A stretch of 64,000 bases of DNA, taken from positions 62,001-126,000 of the forward strand of contig NZ_JAUSWH010000006.1 of NCBI RefSeq assembly GCF_030815125.1, read 5' to 3'. Position numbers and translations under genes: made by a program. This document shows, in pieces, positions 18,225 to 26,252 of the stretch. The notes under the pieces are model-generated. The model did no database searches. It saw only the letters and a program-made list of their open reading frames with translations, and was not told the DNA's origin. Numbering within the stretch: the stretch's first letter is position 1; the number at the start of each line of letters is the position of its first letter. The DNA comes from Allorhizobium paknamense. GTDB taxonomy: Bacteria > Pseudomonadota > Alphaproteobacteria > Rhizobiales > Rhizobiaceae.

Positions 18225-18809
18225 ATGTACGAAAACATCACGCTTCTCGATTATCTGGCGACGCGTCGTTCTGTTCCTGCTTTTCAGATGTGCGAGCCCG
18301 GGCCTTCGGGAGAGCAGTTGCAATCCATTCTGTCGCTTGCCGTGCGGGTGCCGGACCATGGCAAGCTCGCGCCCTGGCGGTTCATCGTCTATCGTGGCCA
18401 GAAGCGGGTGGACATTGGCGAGGCCTTGCTGGAGATGGCGCTCAGCAAAAATCCCGAGCTGAGCGAGGAGATGATCAAGGTGGAGCGTACGCGTTTCACG
18501 CGCGCGCCCGTCGTGATCGGCGTGATCAGCCGGGCGGGACCGCATGTGAAGATCCCGGAATGGGAACAGGTCATGTCGGCGGGGGCGGTGTGCCTCAACC
18601 TGCTGATGGCGGCCAATGCCCACGGCTTTGTGGCAAACTGGCTATCGGAATGGTTTGCCTTCGATGAGGCGGCGCATCCGCTGCTCGGCATCGAGCCGGG
18701 TGAAAAGGTGGCCGGCTTCATTCATATGGGCTCGACCACCTTCCCGATTGTCGAGCGTCCACGCCCGGCGCTTGAGGACGTTGTTACCTGGATGGGAGAG
18801 GAAGGCTGA
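18225..18809 (+). CDS. Nitroreductase family protein (YdjA-like)
   Basis: A 194-residue FMN-dependent oxidoreductase of the nitroreductase fold. TRRSVPAFQ near the N-terminus and [11 protein letters not shown] are FMN-contact segments, and [16 protein letters not shown] and [12 protein letters not shown] are the usual C-terminal landmarks. The compact size matches YdjA-type members. The substrate is unknown. The ATG at 18225 follows AAGGA with an 11-nt spacer; the longer frame to 18039 overlaps the neighbouring promoter. Its TGA overlaps the ATG of the next gene, so the two flavoproteins are translationally coupled. Confidence 0.88.
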   Translation: MYENITLLDYLATRRSVPAFQMCEPGPSGEQLQSILSLAVRVPDHGKLAPWRFIVYRGQKRVDIGEALLEMALSKNPELSEEMIKVERTRFTRAPVVIGVISRAGPHVKIPEWEQVMSAGAVCLNLLMAANAHGFVANWLSEWFAFDEAAHPLLGIEPGEKVAGFIHMGSTTFPIVERPRPALEDVVTWMGEEG

Positions 18810-19414
18810 TGTTCTACGAAACCGCCACCAATCAGCATGGCTTGCCGCATGATCCCTTCAAGGCGATCGTTTCGCCCCGGCCCATCGGCTGGATTGGCAC
18901 GAAGGCCGCAGACGGCAGCCTCAACCTCGCGCCCTATTCCTTCTTCAATGCCATTTCCGACCGCCCGAAGCTGGTAATGTTTTCGTCGAGCGGCCGCAAG
19001 GATTCCGTTCGAAACATCGAGGAAACCGGTTGTTTCACGGCCAATTTCGTCAGCCACGATCTGTTGCAGCAGATGAATACCTCGTCTGCTCCCTTCGATC
19101 ACGGCGTCAGCGAGTTTGAAAGGGCAGGGCTGACGCCTGTCACGGGCCGCCTTGTTGCTGCGCCCTATGTGGCGGAAGCCATGGCGGTGCTGGAATGCCA
19201 GGTCACCGAAATCATGGTGCCGAAGGATATTTCCGGTGGTGAGTCGGAGAATATTGCCGTCTTCGGTCAGGTGCTCGGCATCCATATCGCCGAACGGGCG
19301 CTCCGGGACGGGCGCTTCGATGTCACGCTCGCACAGCCCGTCTCGCGTCTGGGATATATGGATTATGCGACGGTGACCGAGGTTTTCGAACTGCGCAGAC
19401 CCCAAGCAAAGTAA
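18809..19414 (+). CDS. Flavin reductase-like FMN-binding protein
   Basis: A 201-residue split-beta-barrel flavoprotein. SPRPIGWIGT, LNLAPYSFFNAISDRP and GRKDSVRNIEETGCF are classic motifs of the flavin-reductase-like domain. It overlaps the stop of the nitroreductase gene by one base (TGATG), so the pair may form a reductase/oxidoreductase couple; this partnership is inferred from the overlap. No terminator is evident in the 160 bp after it. Confidence 0.88.
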   Translation: MFYETATNQHGLPHDPFKAIVSPRPIGWIGTKAADGSLNLAPYSFFNAISDRPKLVMFSSSGRKDSVRNIEETGCFTANFVSHDLLQQMNTSSAPFDHGVSEFERAGLTPVTGRLVAAPYVAEAMAVLECQVTEIMVPKDISGGESENIAVFGQVLGIHIAERALRDGRFDVTLAQPVSRLGYMDYATVTEVFELRRPQAK

Positions 19415-19573
19415 TGCTGCCAAGATGCCTGCATTGCCTTGGTTAAGAGATATGGTGAACCAATCTTAAACCATTTTCCCGTAAGCCTTGATTGTGCCGG
19501 GTAGGGCGCGGTTTTCTTCAGGGTCGGGATGCGAAAGCACTTGCCTGTCCTGATGTAGCGGCTGGGGTTTCGA

Positions 19574-20713
19574 GTGCTGGTAAAGGCTTTTTTTCGCTGG
19601 GCGGAAACGGCAAGGGCAGGGGATCGCGCCAAGGCCGCCAATGCCTTCGGGCGTGCTTATCTGACCTCGGCCATGACGGAAGACGAACGTCAGGCCGCCT
19701 TGATGGCCATGACCTATCTTCTGGACGATCCCTCGCCGCTGGTTCGTCAGGGTCTTGCCGAAGCGCTTGGACATTCGGCGGATGCGCCGCGCAGTCTCAT
19801 TCTGGCGCTTGCGGAAGATCAGCCGGAGATCGCATCCCGCGTCATTCTGTTTTCCCCGGTGCTGAGCGAGGCCGATCTTGTTGAGCTTTGCGGGCGCGGT
19901 GGCAGCTATACCCGCGCATTTGTTGCTGCGCGTCCGCATCTTGCGGCAACGGTTGCGGCGGCCTTGGCCGAAATCGGCGATGGTTGCGATGTGCTGGTGC
20001 TGCTGGATAACGCAACCGCCCAGCTTTCCGCCTTCAGCCTGATCCGCATTGCCGAGCGTTTCGGCGATCGCGAGGCGGTGCGCGGCGCCTTGCTCGCCCG
20101 TAACGATCTGCCTGCACAGGCGCGCAATCTTCTGGTTCGGCAGGTGGCGGAGGCTTTTTCGGAGGCGGCTTTGCTGCGTCTGTCGTTGGGAGAGGTGAAA
20201 AGCCGGGCTCTCTGCCGGAATGTTCAGGCCTCTGCCGCAGCGGCCATCGCGGGAGAGGTCGATCCGGCTGAAATGCCCGATCTTGTTGAGGATATGCGCA
20301 GGGCTGGTCAATTGACGCCCGCTTTCCTCATGCAGGTGTTGTGCCAGGGGCATGCTGATTTCTTTGCCGTGGCGATCGAAATGCTGAGCGGTCTCGATGA
20401 ACGCCGCGTTCGCTCGATCCTGGCGGGCGGGCGGCTTCATGCCGTCAAGGCGCTGGTTCAGGCGGCGGGGCTCGATCACACCATCGCGCCACTCTTTGCC
20501 GAAGCCGTGCTGCTATGGCGCGAGACGATTCGCACAAGCACCGAAGCTCAGCGCGCCATGATCTGCGAAGGCTTGCTGAAGCGCGGCAAAGCGCTGACGC
20601 AGGGGCCGGAAGCTGCCGCACTGCTCACTCTCGTGCACCAGCTCTGGCGCGAAGAAGAGCGCCGCATGACCCGGCAGCAGGCAAGGCTTTTTGCCCTCGA
20701 GGCTGCGGCCTAG
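19574..20713 (+). CDS. DUF2336 alpha-helical repeat protein
   Basis: A 379-residue, Ala/Leu-rich, all-helical protein of the DUF2336 family (HEAT-like repeats), for example MTYLLDDPSPLVRQGLAEALG, LVLLDNATAQLSAFSLIRIAERF and LLARNDLPAQARNLLVRQV. There is no signal peptide or membrane segment. The function is unknown; the shape suggests protein binding. GTG at 19574 is the start. The stop TAG at 20711-20713 overlaps the first bases of palindromic element A, so the native C-terminus may have been altered. Confidence 0.82.
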   Translation: MLVKAFFRWAETARAGDRAKAANAFGRAYLTSAMTEDERQAALMAMTYLLDDPSPLVRQGLAEALGHSADAPRSLILALAEDQPEIASRVILFSPVLSEADLVELCGRGGSYTRAFVAARPHLAATVAAALAEIGDGCDVLVLLDNATAQLSAFSLIRIAERFGDREAVRGALLARNDLPAQARNLLVRQVAEAFSEAALLRLSLGEVKSRALCRNVQASAAAAIAGEVDPAEMPDLVEDMRRAGQLTPAFLMQVLCQGHADFFAVAIEMLSGLDERRVRSILAGGRLHAVKALVQAAGLDHTIAPLFAEAVLLWRETIRTSTEAQRAMICEGLLKRGKALTQGPEAAALLTLVHQLWREEERRMTRQQARLFALEAAA

Positions 20714-20856
20714 GGTGTGTGGACATTCGGCTTTGGGCGTGGCGAAAACGGTGATTTTCGAGAACCGGAGCGGAGTGTACTTGAGTACATGAGCACCGGA
20801 AGCGCAGGAAATTGCCGTTTGCAGCCCGCTCAGGGGCGAATGTCCACACACCCTAA
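20711..20856. repeat. Palindromic element A, full copy (~145 bp)
   Basis: The element starts TAGGGTGTGTGGACATTCG and ends CGAATGTCCACACACCCTA, perfect 19-bp terminal inverted repeats. The interior includes the palindrome tacttgagta and a gaaaacggtgatttt segment. It is ~95% alike to the copy at 61255-61400. There is no open frame for a transposase. It lies between the DUF2336 gene and cobA. Confidence 0.92.
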
Positions 20857-20990
20857 ACCGCTCGGTAAACCTCCCTTCAATACAGGCGGCCAATCGCTGT
20901 TGCTCCAGAGTTTCGTCGCCCCTGTCAAACCACTGACGATGCTGTTCAAACCAGTTCCGGTTTTGAACGGAATGCAGTAGAGGTGAGGCC
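20856..20990. other. Short cobA upstream region with a possible gene remnant
   Basis: The reverse strand from ~20970 to 20860 can be read as NWFEQHRQWFDRGDETLEQQ and further, a peptide with natural-looking composition but no start; it might be the 3' remnant of a displaced gene. No B12-box or cobalamin riboswitch was recognised upstream of cobA. A ribosome site (GAGGTGAGG) precedes cobA. Confidence 0.3.
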
Positions 20991-21836
20991 ATGACAGGCG
21001 ATCTCTTGCAGCATCTTCCCCCTCTGGAACCGGGCCATGTCTGGCTGGCCGGTGCCGGGCCGGGTGATCCCGGCTTGCTCACGCTGCTTGCGCTGCGCGG
21101 GCTGACCCAGGCGGATGTGATCGTGCATGACGCGCTGGTGGATGATGCCTGCCTTGCCTTTGCCCGCAAGGATGCGGTGCTGGAATATGCGGGAAAGCGC
21201 GGCGGCAAGCCCTCGGCAAAGCAGCGGGATATTTCACTGCGGCTCGTGGAACTGGCCAGATCCGGCAAGCGGGTGTTGCGGCTGAAGGGTGGCGATCCCT
21301 TCGTGTTCGGGCGGGGCGGCGAAGAGGCGTTGACGCTGGTGGATCATGGCGTGCCGTTCCGCATCGTGCCCGGCGTCACTGCTGGCATTGGCGGTATGGC
21401 CTATGCAGGCATTCCCGCCACCCACCGCGAGGTAAACCATGCCGTCACCTTTCTCACCGGGCATGATTCCTCCGGCACTGTGCCGGACAGGATCGATTGG
21501 CAGGCCATTGCCCGCGGCTCCCCCGTCATCGTCATGTATATGGCCATGAAACATATCGGTCATATTCGTGCGCAATTGCTGGCGGCGGGGCGGCGGGCGG
21601 ATGAGCCGCTGGCCTTTCTGTGTGACGCCGCAACTTCCCGCCAGCGCGTGCTGGAAACCACGCTGGGCGAGGCGGAAACGGCCATGCTGGCCGCCGGGCT
21701 GGAGCCGCCTGCCATCATCGTGCTGGGTGAGGTGGTGCGGCTGCGCCCCTCGCTGGACTGGCTGGGCGCGCTTGCCGGACGCAGGCTGGAAACCGATCCC
21801 TTTGCTCCCAAAACCGGACGCGAGGACGCGCCATGA
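20991..21836 (+). CDS. cobA: Uroporphyrinogen-III C-methyltransferase
   Basis: A 281-residue SAM-dependent methyltransferase that methylates uroporphyrinogen III at C-2 and C-7 to precorrin-2, the entry step of cobalamin (and siroheme) synthesis. Motifs: VWLAGAGPGDPGLLTLLALRG at the N-terminus, RLKGGDPFVFGRGGEE (SAM-binding loop), VPGVTAGIGG, and YMAMKHI. No CysG-type oxidase/chelatase domain is fused. The length matches CobA of Pseudomonas denitrificans, and the gene order cobA-cobB-cobC-cobD is the same. It overlaps cobB by 4 bp (ATGA). Confidence 0.96.
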   Translation: MTGDLLQHLPPLEPGHVWLAGAGPGDPGLLTLLALRGLTQADVIVHDALVDDACLAFARKDAVLEYAGKRGGKPSAKQRDISLRLVELARSGKRVLRLKGGDPFVFGRGGEEALTLVDHGVPFRIVPGVTAGIGGMAYAGIPATHREVNHAVTFLTGHDSSGTVPDRIDWQAIARGSPVIVMYMAMKHIGHIRAQLLAAGRRADEPLAFLCDAATSRQRVLETTLGEAETAMLAAGLEPPAIIVLGEVVRLRPSLDWLGALAGRRLETDPFAPKTGREDAP

Positions 21837-23143
21837 GCGGGCTGTTGATCGCGGCCCCGCATTCTGGCGCGGGCAAGACCACCATAACCCTTGGCCTGCT
21901 CAGGGCGCTGAAGCGGGCGGGGGTGGCGCTGGCACCGGGCAAGGCGGGGCCGGATTATATCGATCCTGCCTTTCATGCCGCCGCCAGCGGTGAGCCTTGC
22001 CTGAATTTCGATGCCTGGGCCATGCGGCCGGAGTTGATTTCGGCCAATGCCGCCCTGCATCGACAGGGCGGAAGACTGCTGCTGATCGAAGCGATGATGG
22101 GGCTTTTCGATGGTGCTGCGGATGGCACCGGTTCCGCCGCCGATCTGGCCGCCCTGCTCGGGCTTTCGGTGGTGCTGGTGGTGGATTGCGCCGCCACATC
22201 CCATTCCGTCGCGGCACTGGTGAAGGGCTTTGCTGATTTCCGTCCCGGCGTGCTGGTGGTGGGCGTCATCCTCAACCGTGTCGGCAGCCCGCGTCATGAG
22301 GCCATGCTGCGGCAGGCGCTGGAGGCCATCCGCATGCCGGTGCTGGGCGTGATCGGCACCGAGGCGGGGCTTGCTTTGCCAAGGCGGCATCTCGGTCTGG
22401 TTCAGGCCGCAGAACATGGCGATCTGGACGGCTTTATCGATCAGGCCGCCAGTCTGGTGGAGCGGGGCTGCGATCTCGCCGCTTTGCAGAAGGCTGCCAA
22501 ACGCATGCCGGATAAAGTATCCGAAGCCAATATTGCCCGCCTGCCGCCGCTCGGGCAGCGGATTGCCGTGGCGCGGGATGAAGCCTTTGCGTTTTGCTAC
22601 GAGCACATGCTGATGGGCTGGAAACGGCGCGGCGCGGAGATCCGCTTCTTCTCGCCGCTTGAAAATGAGGCCCCCGCTCAGGATGCCGACGCCATCTATC
22701 TGCCCGGCGGCTATCCCGAGCTTCATGCCGCAAGGCTGGTTGAGGCGCTCAGCTTCAAGGCCGCGCTTCACGCCGCAGCGCGATCTGCCACGAAAATTTT
22801 CGGCGAGTGCGGCGGTTATATGGTGCTGGGCGACGCGCTGGTGGATGCCGAGGGCCGGTCTCACGCCATGACGGGCCTGCTGCCTTTGACCACCAGTTTC
22901 GCCGATCGCAAGCGGTATCTCGGCTATCGGCGGCTGACGCCGCTGCAAAAGGACTTTTTTGCCGGAGCGATGACCGCGCATGAATTTCATTACTCCACCG
23001 TGCAGCAGGAGGGCGAGGCGGATCGGCTGTTCAGAGCGGAAGACGCGCTGGGCGAGGATCTGGGTCCTGTCGGCCTGCGGCGGGGTTCGGTGGCAGGTTC
23101 CTACATGCATCTGATCGATCTTGCCGGAGATCTGCCGCAATGA
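21833..23143 (+). CDS. cobB: Hydrogenobyrinic acid a,c-diamide synthase
   Basis: A 436-residue glutamine-dependent amidotransferase that amidates carboxylates a and c of hydrogenobyrinate using ATP. The N-terminal domain carries the P-loop SGAGKTT (residues ~11-17) and DYIDPAFH; the C-terminal GATase_3 domain shows IYLPGGYPELHA, nucleophile Cys in FGECGGYMVLGD and a distal His in MTAHEFHYS. The combination and length are diagnostic of CobB/CbiA. It is translationally coupled to cobA and cobC by ATGA overlaps at both ends. Confidence 0.96.
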   Translation: MSGLLIAAPHSGAGKTTITLGLLRALKRAGVALAPGKAGPDYIDPAFHAAASGEPCLNFDAWAMRPELISANAALHRQGGRLLLIEAMMGLFDGAADGTGSAADLAALLGLSVVLVVDCAATSHSVAALVKGFADFRPGVLVVGVILNRVGSPRHEAMLRQALEAIRMPVLGVIGTEAGLALPRRHLGLVQAAEHGDLDGFIDQAASLVERGCDLAALQKAAKRMPDKVSEANIARLPPLGQRIAVARDEAFAFCYEHMLMGWKRRGAEIRFFSPLENEAPAQDADAIYLPGGYPELHAARLVEALSFKAALHAAARSATKIFGECGGYMVLGDALVDAEGRSHAMTGLLPLTTSFADRKRYLGYRRLTPLQKDFFAGAMTAHEFHYSTVQQEGEADRLFRAEDALGEDLGPVGLRRGSVAGSYMHLIDLAGDLPQ

Positions 23144-24174
23144 CGGGGCCGATCCAGCATGGCGGCGGGCTTGCTGCCGCCGCCCGTCTTTATGGCGGAC
23201 GCATCGAGGGCTGGCTGGACCTTTCCACCGGCATCAATCCCTGTCCGCCCTGCTTGCCCACCATCGACCCACGCGCCTGGCACCGGCTGCCGGATCGCGA
23301 ACGGGAGGAGGAGGCGCGGCTCGCGGCACGGGATTTTTACGGCAGTGGTACGCGTCTGCCGCTGCCGGTACCGGGAACGCAGGCTGCCATCCAGCTCTTG
23401 CCGAAGCTGATCGATCCATCCGCTCAAGGTCGAATGTCCACCCGCCCTCGAGCCGCAATTCTCTCACCTACCTATGGCGAATATGCCCGCAGTCTTGCAG
23501 CTTCAGGTATCGCGGTGGATGCGGTGGGTTCGCTGGACAAGATCGATGAGCGGTACAGCCTTGCCGTGATCGTCAATCCCAATAACCCCACGGGCCGGGT
23601 GTTCGAGGCGGAAGAATTGCTGGCGCTTGCCCGGCGGATGGCGGCGCATGGCGGATTGCTGGTGGTGGACGAGGCCTTTGCCGATGCCGAGGCGGCGCAA
23701 TCGCTGGCGGGTGCGGTGGAGCATGAGGAAAACCTCGTCGTCTTCCGTTCCTTTGGCAAGTTTTTCGGCATGGCAGGTCTGCGTCTTGGCTTTGTGATCG
23801 CCAATCCGGCCATCGAGGCAAAACTTGTGGAAGGATTGGGGCCTTGGGCGGTCTCCGGTCCGGCCTTGGCGGTGGCGACAGGTCTTTTCCGCGCCAACCG
23901 GAGTGCCATCGTCGCCAGCATCCTTGAACGGCGGGCGGCTCTTCAAGCCATTCTGGATCAGCACGATCTCAAGGTCATTGGCGGCACTGCGTTGTTTGCG
24001 CTGGTGGAGCATGAGAAGGCAGCGGCGCTGCATGCACATCTCTGCCGGGCGCATATTCTCACCCGTATTTTCGATTATGCGCCGGGCTGGATGCGTTTTG
24101 GCCTTGCGCCCGATGCCGAGGCGGATGAAAGGCTGCGGGCAGCACTCTCCAGCTTTACGGGGGCAGGGGCATGA
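23140..24174 (+). CDS. cobC: Threonine-phosphate decarboxylase
   Basis: A 344-residue PLP enzyme of aminotransferase fold I that supplies (R)-1-amino-2-propanol phosphate for the nucleotide loop of cobalamin. Landmarks: LDLSTGINPCPPCLP near the N-terminus, VNPNNPTGRVF, VDEAFAD, PLP lysine Lys207 in SFGKFFGMAGLRLGF, and a terminal arginine region MRFGLAP. Residues 93-103 (PSAQGRMSTRP) are unusual: the DNA beneath (23420-23448) resembles the end of palindromic element A and looks like an in-frame relic, placed in a loop between the QLLPKL helix and the AAILSPTY strand. All catalytic residues are intact. Confidence 0.94.
   Translation: MTGPIQHGGGLAAAARLYGGRIEGWLDLSTGINPCPPCLPTIDPRAWHRLPDREREEEARLAARDFYGSGTRLPLPVPGTQAAIQLLPKLIDPSAQGRMSTRPRAAILSPTYGEYARSLAASGIAVDAVGSLDKIDERYSLAVIVNPNNPTGRVFEAEELLALARRMAAHGGLLVVDEAFADAEAAQSLAGAVEHEENLVVFRSFGKFFGMAGLRLGFVIANPAIEAKLVEGLGPWAVSGPALAVATGLFRANRSAIVASILERRAALQAILDQHDLKVIGGTALFALVEHEKAAALHAHLCRAHILTRIFDYAPGWMRFGLAPDAEADERLRAALSSFTGAGA
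23420..23448 (+). repeat. Degenerate half-copy of element A inside cobC
   Basis: ccgctcaaggtcgaatgtcc at the start of this segment, followed by acccgccct, aligns with the right end of element A (ccgctcaggggcgaatgtcc then acacaccct) with about four substitutions and no net frame disruption. It encodes residues 93-103 of CobC. Confidence 0.65.
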
Positions 24175-25142
24175 CGGTGCAATTCCTGTCCCTGATCGCA
24201 GCCCTTTTTCTCGACCGCTGGGTTGGCGATCCACCATGGCTCTGGGCGCGGCTGCCGCATCCGGTGGTGATCTTCGGCAAGGCCATCAGCTTTCTGGATA
24301 GCTTGCTCAACCGCCGCAGCCTCGCCCCCTCCCTCCGGCGTCTGGCGGGGGTGGCGGCGATCGTGATTCTGCTTCTTGCAAGCCTGGTCGGGGGATATGC
24401 GCTGCACCGCCTTTTCATGCTGCTTGGGCCGCTCGGTTTTCTGCTGGAAATTGCGGTTGCGGCGGTGTTTCTGGCGCAGAAGAGCCTGCTCGATCACGTC
24501 AAGGCCGTGGCAGATGCCTTGAAGGCCGAGGGCCTTGCTGCGGGCCGCCGCGCCGTTTCCATGATTGTCGGGCGCGATACCACCGTGCTGGACGAGGCGG
24601 GCGTCACGCGAGCGGCGCTCGAAAGCCTTTCTGAAAACTTTGCCGATGGGGTCGTGGCACCCGCATTCTGGTACGGGCTCTTCGGTCTGCCGGGACTTCT
24701 TGCCTACAAGATGCTGAACACCGCCGATTCGATGATCGGCCACAAGAGCGAGACCTATCTGCATTTCGGCTGGGCCTCGGCGCGGCTGGATGATCTTGCC
24801 AATTGGCCCGCCGCACGGCTGGCTGGCTGGCTGATCGTTGCGGCGGCCTGGGCGGGCGAGGGCAGGATTGCCGCCCACCGCGCGTTCAGTGTGATGATGG
24901 CCGATCACGGCCTGCATCGTTCGCCCAATTCCGGCTGGCCGGAAGCGGCTTGTGCGGGGGCGCTGGATGTGGCGCTGGCAGGCCCGAGACTTTATGCCGG
25001 AGCGCGGGTAAGCGAACCGATGATGAATGCCGCCGGGCGCCGCAATGTGTCTGCGAAGGATATCCTGTCCGGGCTCGGCCTCATCGACAGGGCATGGGCC
25101 GGTCTGGTGCTGGTTTCAGTCATCTGCATGCTGCTGACATAG
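24171..25142 (+). CDS. cobD: Adenosylcobinamide-phosphate synthase
   Basis: A 323-residue inner-membrane protein of the CobD/CbiB family, which joins adenosylcobyric acid with aminopropanol (phosphate). Family signatures are LDRWVGDPPWLWARLPHPVV at the N-terminus, IVGRDTTVLDEAGVTRAALE, SLSENFADGVVAPAFW, and KMLNTADSMIGHKSE. Four to five hydrophobic stretches are visible. It overlaps cobC by ATGA and closes the operon. cobE, which follows cobD in P. denitrificans, is absent here; a repeat element follows. Confidence 0.96.
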   Translation: MTVQFLSLIAALFLDRWVGDPPWLWARLPHPVVIFGKAISFLDSLLNRRSLAPSLRRLAGVAAIVILLLASLVGGYALHRLFMLLGPLGFLLEIAVAAVFLAQKSLLDHVKAVADALKAEGLAAGRRAVSMIVGRDTTVLDEAGVTRAALESLSENFADGVVAPAFWYGLFGLPGLLAYKMLNTADSMIGHKSETYLHFGWASARLDDLANWPAARLAGWLIVAAAWAGEGRIAAHRAFSVMMADHGLHRSPNSGWPEAACAGALDVALAGPRLYAGARVSEPMMNAAGRRNVSAKDILSGLGLIDRAWAGLVLVSVICMLLT

Positions 25143-25220
25143 GCACAAAAACCTGCCTATAGGCATGAAAAATACCTTCTTTCGAATTTGCAACCGTGTG
25201 GATATGCATGCATCGGCCTT

Positions 25221-25325
25221 TAGAGCATTTCCAGGAAAAGTGGAAAACGGTGTTCCGTCCGGAAATGCGTAAAAACAAGGAGTTATGGCGCTTCATTGTT
25301 TCCGTGAAACAATGAAGCGTTCTAG
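25221..25325. repeat. Family C repeat copy after cobD
   Basis: The first palindrome runs from gagcatttccaggaaaagtg to ccgtccggaaatgcg; the second is a perfect stem gcttcattgtttc/gaaacaatgaagc. Bounded by tagag at 25221 and ctag at 25324. Matches 40731-40835 in order and spacing. Confidence 0.85.
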
Positions 25326-25403
25326 GGGCCGCTGTATAATTCTTTGGGTCAGGGATCATCCAGCCGGATGAGTCCCAGGGGTTTTCAAGAAAAAGGGTGT
25401 GTC

Positions 25404-25961
25404 ATGACCAAAGTTGCCGTCGTATTTCATTCGGGCTACGGCCACACGAAGCGTGTGGCGGAATATGTTGCCAAGGGGGCAGGCGCTGATCTGCTCGAAA
25501 TCGACGCCGAGGGCAATCTGCCGGAATCGGCCTGGGAAACGCTCGGTGCTGCCGATGCGATCATTTTCGGTTCGCCGACTTATATGGGCAATGTCAGCTG
25601 GCAGTTCAAAAAATTCGCGGACGCCTCCTCGAAGGTGTGGTTCGCGCGCGGCTGGCAGGACAAGGTTTTTGGCGGTTTCGTCAACAGCGCCAGCCTGAAC
25701 GGTGACAAGCAGGTGGCCTTGATTTCGCTCCAGACGCTGGCTTCGCAGCATGGCGGCATCTGGGTCAGCCTCGGTCTGATGCCGAGCAACACCAAGGCAG
25801 CCCAGCGGACCGATATCAACAATCTCGGTGGTTCTGTGGGCGCGCTGGTTCAGTCGCCTTCGGATGTCGGCGCGGATGAAATTCCGCAAGGCGATCTCGA
25901 TACCGCCGAAGCCTATGGCAAGCGTGTTGCGGTCATCGCAGCCCGCCTCAAGACGGCTTGA
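25404..25961 (+). CDS. Flavodoxin/WrbA-like NAD(P)H:quinone oxidoreductase
   Basis: A 185-residue flavodoxin-fold protein. FHSGYGHTKRVAEYVAKGA is the FMN-phosphate loop, FGSPTYMGNVSWQFKKFAD the second flavin loop, and VFGGFVNSASLNGDKQVALIS the third; these fit NADPH-dependent FMN reductase/quinone oxidoreductases related to WrbA. It probably performs two-electron quinone reduction. The ATG at 25404 is preceded by AAGGGTGT. It is a single gene with a terminator after it. Confidence 0.87.
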   Translation: MTKVAVVFHSGYGHTKRVAEYVAKGAGADLLEIDAEGNLPESAWETLGAADAIIFGSPTYMGNVSWQFKKFADASSKVWFARGWQDKVFGGFVNSASLNGDKQVALISLQTLASQHGGIWVSLGLMPSNTKAAQRTDINNLGGSVGALVQSPSDVGADEIPQGDLDTAEAYGKRVAVIAARLKTA

Positions 25962-25968
25962 ATTTCGA

Positions 25969-25998
25969 GGAAGGTGGCGCAAGAACGCGCCGCCTTCC
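25969..25998 (+). terminator. Terminator-like hairpin after the flavodoxin gene
   Basis: ggaaggtggcgc (25969-25980) pairs with gcgccgccttcc (25987-25998) with one mismatch or wobble; it lies 8 bp after the stop. Confidence 0.65.
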
Positions 25999-26252
25999 TT
26001 ACCATTGCAGGTGCGCATCCTGTTCCCGCCATGGAACATTTGCAGCTTTCCGCTCATTGTCGAAACGTCTTTGAACGTCTGTCGAGACAAGGCTCTTTCC
26101 GTTCTGGACGAGGGCTTGCTTAACCGTTTATGCGGTAGGTGTGTGATCTCGCCGATTCCCTTTCCATTCCGGTGGAACTGAAGACGGAAGAGGGCGCAGC
26201 CTTCCTGCTTTTGCCGAAAAAAGCAGGTGCAAGAGAGACCGGGAGCGCAAGA

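Noticed and set aside
20856..20990. Cobalamin riboswitch upstream of cobA
   Set aside because: No B12-box-like conserved sequence or extended multi-stem fold is visible in this short region.
21560..23140. A 526-residue minus-strand open frame across cobA/cobB
   Set aside because: Antisense shadow of cobB with Gln/His/Arg-rich composition typical of high-GC antisense frames.
26010..26252. Magnesium riboswitch (ykoK/M-box type) upstream of mgtE
   Set aside because: No characteristic conserved loops or terminator were recognised in the leader.
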